This document shows positions 57,101 through 64,000 of a DNA stretch of 64,000 nt, one piece after another. A program made the position numbers and the translations under genes. Below the pieces are notes generated by a model. It was given only the letters and a program-made list of their open reading frames with translations, was not told the origin of the DNA and did no database searches. This DNA is from Echinometra lucunter (lineage: Eukaryota; Echinodermata; Echinoidea; Camarodonta; Echinometridae), in contig CM057165.1 of assembly GCA_029962745.1 (NCBI GenBank), positions 2,084,256 through 2,148,255 of the forward strand, given 5' to 3'. The first letter of the stretch is position 1, and the number at the start of each line of letters is the position of its first letter.

Positions 57101-60100
57101 GCAGTTTCCGACAAATTCAAGATATATGTCTTGCACATCTTCATCCAAATAGCAAGATGTGTGCCAAATTCCATTAGCACTGCTTGAAAAAAATGAGGCA
57201 GTAGTTCAATCGGCAAGATTTGGAACAGACCGGCCGCCTGACTGACCGCCTGCCTGCCTGCCTGACCAACCATATACGCTGATTCCTATATACCCCCTTC
57301 AAACTTCGTTTGGCAGGGGTATAATAAATGATACATAAGTAAACTTTGAAGAAAGTTTTAATTTCACAGTTAGTCATTTCTGTGACACACACATAAATTG
57401 TTTTAATCCTTCAAACAGCTATTCTACTGCATTTATGCGAAGGATTCCTACTATAATAGTGTAACAAGACACCTCCAAAAAGTGCAAAGTCAAAGGTGCA
57501 TTAAACACGGAACATACATGTAAGAATATGCAGTAAAATGGGAAGTAGTGTGTGGTTGTGTATAATCCTCATAATATACAATGTTCTTATGCCAATTCAA
57601 CTCTTATACTTTATTAATATCACAATGGAAATGATGACCTGACTTTGTTTATTGCTACAAGTTTTGTTACTAACTTTCACAATCACCATCTACCATTCCT
57701 TATCATTATCTTCATCACAATCATCATCATCCCCACCACCACAACAATCACCACCATCATTATCATCAATCATCATCATCACCGCCACCATCACCACCAT
57801 CATCATCATCATCACCACCACCACCACCACCACCACCACCACCACAATATCATCATCATCATCACCATCATCATCACCACCATCATCTATGATCATTAGT
57901 GTTTAGTTTTCCTACTTGTATAGAATCTTTGAGGAGTCATCCTGATCTTCCAATTTGGCACCTGGTCTTGGAGTTTCTTTCTACACATTAAAAAAAACAA
58001 CAACAAAAGGAAACAAACTCATAAACAAACAATCATTTTCATTGTAAAATTAGAGGCTACATCACTTAACTTAGGCACTTCACAAAAATTAAAGGCAAAA
58101 CATCTTATACCCCATAGTTGTTGCCAACTTTACGTCTTTTCATTAAATATATTTCATGGATTTGCCTACTCCAGTGGACCACTGGATGACTAGGCATTCC
58201 TTACTAACCTACTCCCTCATTTACTAAGTATGACCTCTCAGCTAAAATGAAGCATAGCTTTCATCTACCTCTTGTATTCTCTCCACCTTGAGGCAACAGT
58301 TACAGAAACGATGAGCAGGCAAATCATCAGGTCTCGTCAGAATTTCATAGTCTTCAAAACGAGCTAGGTCTGGATCGTACCACTTCTGGTAAAAGAACGT
58401 CTTCCCATCATCCTCCTTGATGACATGGTCAGTCTCTGGGTCGTCAATGCCACCTATCATGAACCAGTCAGGCGAGGGCGCTTTATAGATGACGGAACAC
58501 TTGGCGTTGACAGAGGCAAGGTAAGTATCTTGGCATTCATCGATGGGAAAGATCTCGAGAGGGTCAGATGTTTCTCCCAAAACAGTCTCAGAGCCATATC
58601 TGGAAAAAAAAAAAAAGAGAGAGAAATGAAAAAAAAAAAAGGTTCAATATCCTTATAAAAGGAGTACATTACCTAGTCATATAGCCTTGCATTAACACAG
58701 GTTACAGTATTACTACACTAAGCAAAAACTCAGAGCTCAGAGCCATTCTCATACATCTGGTAAATTGACTTATTATAAATCTGCAATGATTTTCAAGTTA
58801 GGTGCATGATCATTATCTGTATGTTTTTATCAACAGAAAACCTTTTCAATTCAGAAATTGGAAGCTAAAAAACCTAACTCTCACGAACAGTGCATGGAAC
58901 ATCATTTCTCAGTCACTCTTTATACACAGCACTGTGATGGACTGAACTGATTACATTGCCTTCAATTAATCAGAAAATTACAAACTTCACTGCCTTTTTA
59001 AGAGGGGTGGAGAAGGAACTAACGATTCAACTCTGGTGTGTAGACCTGCCTCATTGGCAGAACACCCAAGAAGAAGATTTTTTTAGAACAGACTTGTGAT
59101 TGCTGTACCACTGCAATCAATTTCAATCAATCAGTACTGTTTGTTAGACTATGTAATACATAAAATGATAGTGCATGGAAAAATAATTGTGACTAATTGC
59201 CAAATAAAACCAACTTTTTTTAAAAATTATTTTTATTTTTTAATTTTTTTTAAATTTTTATTTATTTATTTATTTTTATTTATTTATTAATTTTTTCATT
59301 TATTGGTATATGAAAATACTGATCAGCAGCAAAGCTGATAGGATCAGTTTACATACGTAACATAAATAGATATGACAGTCAACATACAAAATAAATAACA
59401 GAATTACATAAAAGACATTACAAATAGTATGCATAAATGTAAACACACACGCAAACATGCACACACACAACCCTAGCAAAACACAAGACGCACCCTCATC
59501 CATGCACGCACTCACCCTCACAACAATCAACAGCTTGAGAAGTAGAAAAGGAAATAAAGAGTTTAGTCTAACTCACACAAACCACTGCGCATGGAACATC
59601 ATTTCTCCTTCACTCTCTTGCCACATGTATATTACCCTGGCAATGAAGAGAGGTTTGGTAGGGTCATCAGGATGTATCAGAACACAGTCTCCATTCTCAA
59701 TCTAGAGAGAAACACACATTCAAACTTTACAGAATATCTGCAAAATAGTTTACTTCTAGTAAATGGATTTACAATAAATTAATGATTTTCAGGTTATGTA
59801 TCGGTCCACTAGACCGAGAAGGAAACCCAGAATCAACTGGGAAGAGAACATCAAGGAGCTGGAGTGGACTAAAATTGCAAGAGTGTGCCAGAATGGCAAA
59901 AGACAGAGTTATATGGAGAAATGCTGCAATCAACCTCCAAACTGGGAGAAGATACCTGGATAGATAGAGTTTACTTCACTACATAAGAAATTTGTTAACA
60001 CTTTCTTTTTATAACACTACAAAAAATTGGGTTAGGTTGACCTTTAAAAACAGCTTTAATTTTGATGTTTGTAAGTTATACATAAATAGCAAGTTGACAT

Positions 60101-63100
60101 CTTTGTAGACATGTCATCTTCCCATTAAAATGCAGATATGTTAACAAGCTTATCGTAAGAAAACGCGTGCTGATGACAATACTTTACTCCAATAGCAGTG
60201 TTTTTCAGCCAAATGAAAATAATGTAATTCCATTAATCTGACATAGTAGTATTCTTAAATGTCAATTATATTGTAAAGTGTATTTGGTGAATTCTTAAAA
60301 AATACATTCTTCATTACTTCTAATACAATTTTCATAACCATTGCTATTTGCATTGTCATTACACCCTTTTTTTATTGTAATTCCATCATTGATTGTCTGA
60401 ACTGTTCAAAAAATCATTGCATTTCCACCTACAGTGTAACCTTTACAATTCAGTCTTTGGACTGCAAGAGTGGATGATTTTCAGTAAAATCCTTCAATCA
60501 ATTAATCATGTGGAAGGTACGAAACTAACCTTTTCATCATCAATCATGGCTGCTGTGTAGTATGCACGGTCTTCTGTGACCTCAGCCGGTTCACCAATCC
60601 ATGTGACCTTGGCCTAATAGGACAAGGAGTAAAGAGGTCGTTACTAACGAAACAAAAACTTACAGCTAAGCTCCTCTCAATCGGTAGGAACAACTTAATG
60701 GCTGCCATGCTAAAGTTGATGTAACAACGGGAATGCCAGGAGTGTCAATTCTGACAGACATGAATGTTATACAAGGACCCATTTTTATCATTATTATCAT
60801 TATTATTATACAAGTCTTGTTCTGATGAAAAGGCTCAGTTATCTTGGAGAAAGGCAGTTTTATTGATCAGTCATTGTACTTATTAGCGGTATAGATACAA
60901 AATCTTATGGCACAGCTTCTCTCGATCAGCAGGAGACACTTCTACAAGTGATGTTCTGATACAAAGTAGGCTGAAATGTACTTACCTGATAAAAAATGGC
61001 TGAAATGTACTTACTTGCTTATTTTTACTCACAATATCTCCAAGTATCTACTTCTCTATATTGATTTTTAATTGATAAAATACAAATCAATGATGTGAAT
61101 GAGTCACTTCAATCTACCCTTTTCTTCTTCTTGAGTGGGGATCCCAGCTTGCGACTCTTCTTCGCCTTCTTGTCGATGTTCTCCTTATTGTTGGAGTCAT
61201 CCAATTCGTCAAAGTCATTTTCATCTGCTTCCTGTACAGCCATGTTAGGACACCTGTTATGAGGATGAAGAAAAACTTTTAGAGTAATGATAATAGTTAC
61301 ATTTGTATAGCGCTTAAAGGCATTGGTTAACATTGTTACGATTTTAAAAAATCTCGTTTTGTTACTTGAAAATGGGATAAACATAAGGGTTATAGTGTAA
61401 AAATACCAGTCTGAAAGTTTCAAAGTATAATATCCACAGGAAGTATGTTTAAATATCAAAAATGTGAACCAATGTTTGAAAATATACGAGAGTCGGTTGC
61501 ACAGAATAGACATAAGGAGTGCGCATGCGTGTATGACTCACCTTACCGTACTGTGTGCATTGGCGTATCACGCGGCGGGAGGCACATAATGGCATTTTCA
61601 AATTCAAGCAAAGCGGTCCTCTTAGTGAGTGTTTCATGAGACGAATGGATAATAAAATTGCTGTTTGCGTCTAACTTACACCTTTTCATTCCAAATTATG
61701 GTTGATTTCAGGGTTTTTGAGTACAAATACAAGTACTCATACACATGTTTCATCTTAGTTTGAGAATTTTTTAAATCAGCTGCTCACAAAGTTAGCCAAT
61801 GCCTTTAATACTAAGTTTCTAAGCGCTTTACATGTAATTATTATTACCCCATTCACTGGATTCAATTGCTATTTCATACATAATGTGCACCATCTCCACT
61901 CCCTGGGAGTGTTCCAGCCAGGTACCATTTTACAAGTGTGCTCATGCCAATCTTACTACATTGATATTCGCATCCCACCGGGTACCCATTTAACACTTGG
62001 GTGGAGAGTGGCAAATGTGGATTAATGTCTTACCAAAAGATGCCAGTGCTGGGCTGGGATTCTAACCCTCAATCATTTGATTGAGAGTCAAGTGAATGAA
62101 CCACTATACCATGATATCTCCACTATATTGTAGTGTTGTAAATAGAGACTGCTCATGGGAGACAAGCAAATGTACCATTGAATTCCTTCATTCTGAGTTT
62201 CAAAGAGAAACTCTATGTATAGTAAATAAGAACAGGTGATTTATATGGCAGACTTGAGGTCTACTTGTGTTTCTATATATCACAGTGAAATGACAAAGTG
62301 ATAAATCAAAATATTGAATAAACTTCATTACATTATTATGATATATTTTCAGTAATGTCATAGACACCATAGAGAGAGAGAGAGGGAAACCAAACCCAAA
62401 AGCACCACATACCTTCTCTCCTTACAAGCTTGCTTAGCTCTGCCGCTTCCACCAAACTTGACCATGTCTTTGCATGCAGAACACTTCCCACAATCGGGTG
62501 CTTGACATACCTAACATAATGCAAGGTAAATTGATCATCGTTGTAATCACTTTTGTAATTGTAAATTGTACATCGTAATGCTTGAAGGGGATAGTGAGTT
62601 AGGTAGCTTAGTAAAATGAATTGGTGCAAAAAGACACATTCAGAATGCCAACAATGAAAACAGCAGTATTCTACCAATGGCTTTGAGAATCATACCATCT
62701 TTAGAAACCTTTAAATCCAAGTTAAAAACATATCTATTTTAACAATACCAGTACTAGACACTTTGACACTCATCCAAACCCTCTTATCTTTTTTTTTTTT
62801 TTCTTGTGTGCCGCGGAATAGAATTTTTCTAGATAGATGGTGCCTTCCAAATGCCTATTATTATTATTATTATCATATTTTGCATTCTTTACGCATCTTA
62901 TCATGCCATTACATTACGTCAAGCTTCCTTAGTATTCCACAGTAAAAATTCTTCACATACTAGCATAGGGGTATAAACAAAGTATCACGGTGGAAAGAAT
63001 GGAAAGTACTAACATGAAGAGATACTTTGATGGTGTCAATTTACAAAAGAAAGGTAAATCTCTTACCCCAAAACAGACGCATTAAAATGTTGCTTCTAAA

Positions 63101-63836
63101 TCTTGAAAGGAAAAAAAAAATGTATGTAAAGGTCACACATCTTGTCAATGAGGTATCAGTTTTTTGACATAGAGGAATCAATGTGATTGCATTAACATAT
63201 GTCTCCTCAGTGAGAATGAAAATGGTCTAGATATTTCAAACCTTAAATCTTAATTTGCTGAAGAGGTTCATCTGATTGGTAAAGTAGTTTGCAAAACGAT
63301 TCTTTTTTCACAATCACTATTTACCTGTTTCTTGGTGAGTTTTTGATTGCTGCTCTTCAGAACCTTGTCGTAGATGACATTGTTGTTATAGCAGGCTGAC
63401 ATTGTTGTTATAGCAGGCTGACGGAAGCAGGAAACATACACGTTGAAAGGTACACATCCATGAAGAGGGACCTAGGCCTAGGCCACTCTCCCACATTGTT
63501 GGGCTACTACATGTATAACAACAAACAACAGTGCCAGCTATGACAAGGGTCTGAAGAACCTTGAAGACAGCAAGCAAAAGCTTACCATGAAACAGGTGAA
63601 TACTGATTGTGAAAAAAGAACTGTGTTACAAAATAAATCTTGATTTGATGTTTGATGACCTCACCTCACAAACTCCACATCGTTTCTTTCTCTCTGATGC
63701 AGCAGCCTTCATCTCATCAGCTATCTGGTCCTTGAAGATTGCATCAAAGATATGGCTGACCAAAGGTGTGACTGTTGCCATGGTGAAGACTGGTTTCTTC
63801 TCTTTCTTAACTGCTGCAGCTTTCCTGGCAGCACGT
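53994..63836 (-). CDS. DNMT1: DNMT1, maintenance DNA (cytosine-5)-methyltransferase, partial (12 exons)
   Basis: DNMT1 copies CpG methylation onto the new DNA strand after replication, in the nucleus. Twelve minus-strand exons join in phase: 63836-63665, 62510-62413, 61253-61118, 60613-60530, 59701-59577, 58599-58269, 57980-57916, 56941-56818, 56377-56146, 55464-55346, 54396-54325, 54114-53994 (about 1,680 nt, 559 codons). In order they encode a basic pre-CXXC segment, a CXXC zinc finger with the KFGG motif, an acidic linker, BAH1, BAH2, a GKGKGK linker and methyltransferase motif I (DVFAGCGG). All introns start GT and end AG. The N-terminal part (DMAP1-binding and RFTS regions) lies beyond the right edge. 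The C-terminal catalytic motifs (PCQ, ENV and later) are not in the window, although the strand order puts them just below 53994, next to the N gap. Motif I has FAGCGG where human has FSGCGG. Identity is certain from the long collinear match to animal DNMT1; completeness is not. Confidence 0.96.
54325..54396 (-). CDS. DNMT1: DNMT1 exon: after BAH2
   Basis: This 72-nt exon, phase 0 at both ends, encodes [13 protein letters not shown], then a basic run ending RMKGK. It corresponds to the human segment with FEDPP just before the KG repeat. Acceptor TTTCAG, donor AAG/GTATGG. Confidence 0.92.
54895..55307 (+). mobile_element. TTAA-flanked MITE, family A (copy 3)
   Basis: TTAACCCATTCGTGACAGG to CTGTCATGAATGGGTTAA, 413 bp, in the DNMT1 intron between exons 55346 and 54396. 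The frame at 55029-55298 is still open despite a 3-base deletion near its start. Confidence 0.9.
55346..55464 (-). CDS. DNMT1: DNMT1 exon: BAH2 end
   Basis: The exon completes Glu and continues [20 protein letters not shown], ending [10 protein letters not shown]. It matches the VQG-C and FYF landmarks at the end of BAH2. Acceptor TTCCACAG, donor GAG/GTGAAT. Confidence 0.93.
56146..56377 (-). CDS. DNMT1: DNMT1 exon: BAH2 core
   Basis: The exon encodes [20 protein letters not shown], then [24 protein letters not shown] and [13 protein letters not shown]. This is the most conserved part of BAH2 and nearly superimposes on the vertebrate sequence. The donor is G/GTGAGT, leaving in phase 1. Confidence 0.96.
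56818..56941 (-). CDS. DNMT1: DNMT1 exon: start of BAH2
   Basis: The exon encodes [19 protein letters not shown], the entry into BAH2, followed by a Lys/Ser-rich linker ending KKTVSKKDV. The acceptor TTTTCCAG is strong, as is the donor GTG/GTATGT. It enters in phase 2 and leaves in phase 0. Confidence 0.94.
56975..57330. repeat. TIR-like repeat with a (CCTG)n block in a DNMT1 intron
   Basis: AATACTCCGCCAACGTGTGT at the left and AACTTCGTTTGGCAGGGGTA at the right are imperfect inverted ends. The block GCCTGCCTGCCTGCCTGACC is at about 57245-57268. The sequence AATGAGGATGTAGTTCGAT is loosely duplicated as AATGAGGCAGTAGTTCAAT, suggesting two internal units, a design similar to the element at 11514-13027. 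Confidence 0.55.
57700..57895 (+). repeat. (CAT/CAC)n trinucleotide repeat
   Basis: Almost 200 bases of CATCAC trinucleotides, yielding His, Ile or Thr runs in artefactual frames. It lies only about 20 bases from the DNMT1 exon at 57916. Confidence 0.95.
57916..57980 (-). CDS. DNMT1: DNMT1 exon: BAH1-BAH2 connector
   Basis: This 65-nt exon encodes [20 protein letters not shown]. It aligns with the short stretch between the conserved Cys pair and BAH2 in human DNMT1 (human reads KEIPRVLEQLEDLDSRVL). Acceptor GTGTAG, donor AA/GTAGGA. It enters in phase 0 and leaves in phase 2. Confidence 0.88.
58269..58599 (-). CDS. DNMT1: DNMT1 exon: BAH1 end and inter-BAH segment
   Basis: At 331 nt this is the largest exon here. 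It reads [17 protein letters not shown], then IYKAPSPDW and [20 protein letters not shown], all close to human DNMT1, and ends in a conserved Cys pair ([13 protein letters not shown]). The acceptor follows a run of 12 pyrimidines. I place the donor at GAG/GTAGAT because the next exon then joins in frame ([12 protein letters not shown]); the frame stays open for 9 more codons before a stop. Confidence 0.95.
59219..59475 (-). mobile_element. LINE 3' end with A/T-rich tail in a DNMT1 intron
   Basis: The minus strand runs from a CA-rich stretch through CCTATCAGCTTTGCTGCTGA, TCAGTATTTTCATATACC and AATAAATG into an A-rich tail (59302 down to 59219). Hairpin plus tail is typical of non-LTR 3' UTRs. 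No coding sequence remains. Confidence 0.55.
59577..59701 (-). CDS. DNMT1: DNMT1 exon: BAH1 middle
   Basis: The exon encodes [20 protein letters not shown] and then MMFHAQWF, the BAH1 core with the characteristic GD-V start and the FHAxWF strand. The acceptor CTCTAG is good and the donor GT/GTGAGT is strong. It exits in phase 2. Confidence 0.94.
60530..60613 (-). CDS. DNMT1: DNMT1 exon: start of BAH1
   Basis: This 84-nt exon, phase 0 at both ends, encodes [12 protein letters not shown] and then [13 protein letters not shown]. It matches the first strands of the BAH1 domain (human has a similar RISWVGE start). The acceptor is TATTAG and the donor AAG/GTTAGT. Confidence 0.9.
61118..61253 (-). 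CDS. DNMT1: DNMT1 exon: end of CXXC and acidic autoinhibitory linker
   Basis: The exon completes an Arg codon, then reads [17 protein letters not shown], giving the last CXXC cysteine and the acidic CXXC-BAH1 linker. In mammalian DNMT1 that linker sits in the catalytic cleft when unmethylated DNA is bound. A Lys/Arg-rich run (KKAKKSRK, later KKKKR) follows. The donor AGG/GTAGAT is a weak consensus, but the phase fits the next exon. Confidence 0.9.
61270..62125 (-). repeat. tRNA-derived SINE, split by a MITE
   Basis: The minus strand from about 62120 reads ATGGTATAGTGGTTCATTC (A-box), then GGTTAGAATCCC (B-box), a long body with TGGGTACCCGGTGGGATGCG, and a tail AAGCGCTTAGAAACTTAGTA. The tail continues beyond the inserted MITE as GCGCTATACAAATGTAACTA with an ATTATCATTA end. 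The SINE therefore came first. Confidence 0.8.
61314..61808 (-). mobile_element. TTAA-flanked MITE, family B (copy 4), inside a SINE
   Basis: TTAA plus AGGCATTGGTTAAC at the left and GTTAGCCAATGCCT plus TTAA at the right. It interrupts the SINE tail, so one TTAA is the original target. It keeps GTGCGCATGCGTGTATGACT. A frame homologous to the other copies runs from 61637. It is about 60 bases from DNMT1 exon 61118-61253. Confidence 0.9.
62413..62510 (-). CDS. DNMT1: DNMT1 exon: CXXC zinc finger core
   Basis: This 98-nt exon encodes [15 protein letters not shown], then [17 protein letters not shown]. The repeated CxxCxxC cysteines and the KFGG loop are the hallmarks of a CXXC finger that binds unmethylated CpG. 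The acceptor is TTAG/GTATG and the donor AG/GTATGT, leaving in phase 2. The last zinc-binding cysteine is in the next exon. Confidence 0.95.
62670..62880 (+). mobile_element. Dead LINE 3' end with ATT tail in the DNMT1 CXXC intron
   Basis: The plus strand reads [20 protein letters not shown] as the end of a reverse-transcriptase frame, then CTTGTGTGCCGCGGAATAGA, GGTGCCTTCCAAATGCC and (TATTAT)n. It is the same family as 53745-53988. Confidence 0.75.
63299..63625. repeat. Inverted pair of exon-like sequences in the DNMT1 CXXC intron
   Basis: The minus strand from 63397 to 63299 and the plus strand from 63503 to 63621 are diverged copies. Each has TATAACAACAA, then a stretch encoding [16 protein letters not shown] (minus) or [19 protein letters not shown] (plus), then a GT donor-like site (GTAAATAGTGATTGTG or GTGAATACTGATTGTG) and GAAAAAAGAA. 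A 22-bp unit (GACATTGTTGTTATAGCAGG and CT) is duplicated next to the minus arm (63376-63421). The phase does not fit insertion into DNMT1. I do not recognise the protein. Confidence 0.7.
63665..63836 (-). CDS. DNMT1: DNMT1 exon: pre-CXXC segment and first CXXC cysteines
   Basis: The acceptor TAG follows an unbroken pyrimidine tract and the exon enters in phase 2. It encodes a basic Arg/Ala/Lys stretch ([14 protein letters not shown]), then a segment resembling the helix before the CXXC domain in animal DNMT1 ([14 protein letters not shown]), and ends in RCGVCE. The donor GAG/GTGAGG splits the CXXC finger between Glu and Val. The exon is 172 nt and leaves in phase 0. Confidence 0.92.
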
Positions 63837-64000
63837 CTAGTAAAAAAAAAAACCAAAAATGATGAAAGTCATTACAGGTAATGTTGAATATGAGCATTGC
63901 AAACAGTTGAAAGTTATGAAGCAGCTGACCAACATCGGTAAAATACTGCAGATAGATATGTGTAAAAAACAACAACAACATACATGTAGGATAAGAATGT

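Noticed and set aside
57645..57906. His-, Ile- or Ser/Thr-rich frames
   Set aside because: Produced by the CAT/CAC trinucleotide repeat in a DNMT1 intron.
60981..61020. GTACTTACCTG similar to the start of U1 snRNA
   Set aside because: Only about 11 bases match and no snRNA body follows.

Overview
This is a 64-kb piece of an animal nuclear genome: AT-rich, low in coding density, with long introns bounded by GT/AG sites and many transposon remnants. The one gene I can name is DNMT1, whose CXXC, BAH1, BAH2 and lysine-glycine arrangement is that of animal DNMT1. tRNA-derived SINEs, TTAA-flanked MITEs, CR1/L2-like LINE tails and frequent G/C homopolymers suggest a marine invertebrate deuterostome. 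A sea urchin or other echinoderm is my best guess, inferred from general resemblance and not proven. One assembly gap of exactly 500 N lies at 52721-53220.

Right part (53994-63836, minus strand): twelve consecutive coding exons of DNMT1, with every exon phase compatible. They run from just before the CXXC zinc finger, through the acidic autoinhibitory linker, BAH1, BAH2 and the KG-rich linker, to catalytic motif I. The gene then stops being visible. The exons for the rest of the methyltransferase domain should lie at lower coordinates but are absent from the roughly 2 kb of readable sequence before the next gene, so they are probably in or beyond the N gap. The end of a dead LINE abuts the splice donor of the last visible exon.

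Left part (about 8.9-51.4 kb, minus strand): a second gene that I do not recognise. It appears to start with an ATG at 51409-51411 and to continue through small exons separated by introns of up to 20 kb. The first two exons read like the start of a PH-like fold. The later exons are supported only by splice sites, open frame and phase agreement. Below 8.9 kb I see no convincing exon.

The remainder is repeats inside introns: two TTAA-flanked MITE families (A at 3.8, 46.2 and 54.9 kb with a diverged relative at 36.3 kb; B at 8.1, 13.9, 28.5 and 61.3 kb), two elements with G-run terminal inverted repeats and perfect 8-bp target duplications, a pair of near-identical inverted LINE 3' ends (10.6 and 30.2 kb), a 157-bp tandem array with a DR1-type motif in each unit (11.5-13.0 kb), a palindromic repeat with histone-like 3' hairpins (39.9 kb), tRNA-derived SINEs, and many microsatellites. 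I found no new multi-gene system. The points most worth checking are the broken DNMT1 catalytic end, an inverted pair of exon-like sequences inside the DNMT1 CXXC intron, the histone-like hairpins, and the transcription-factor-like motifs spread by repeats.
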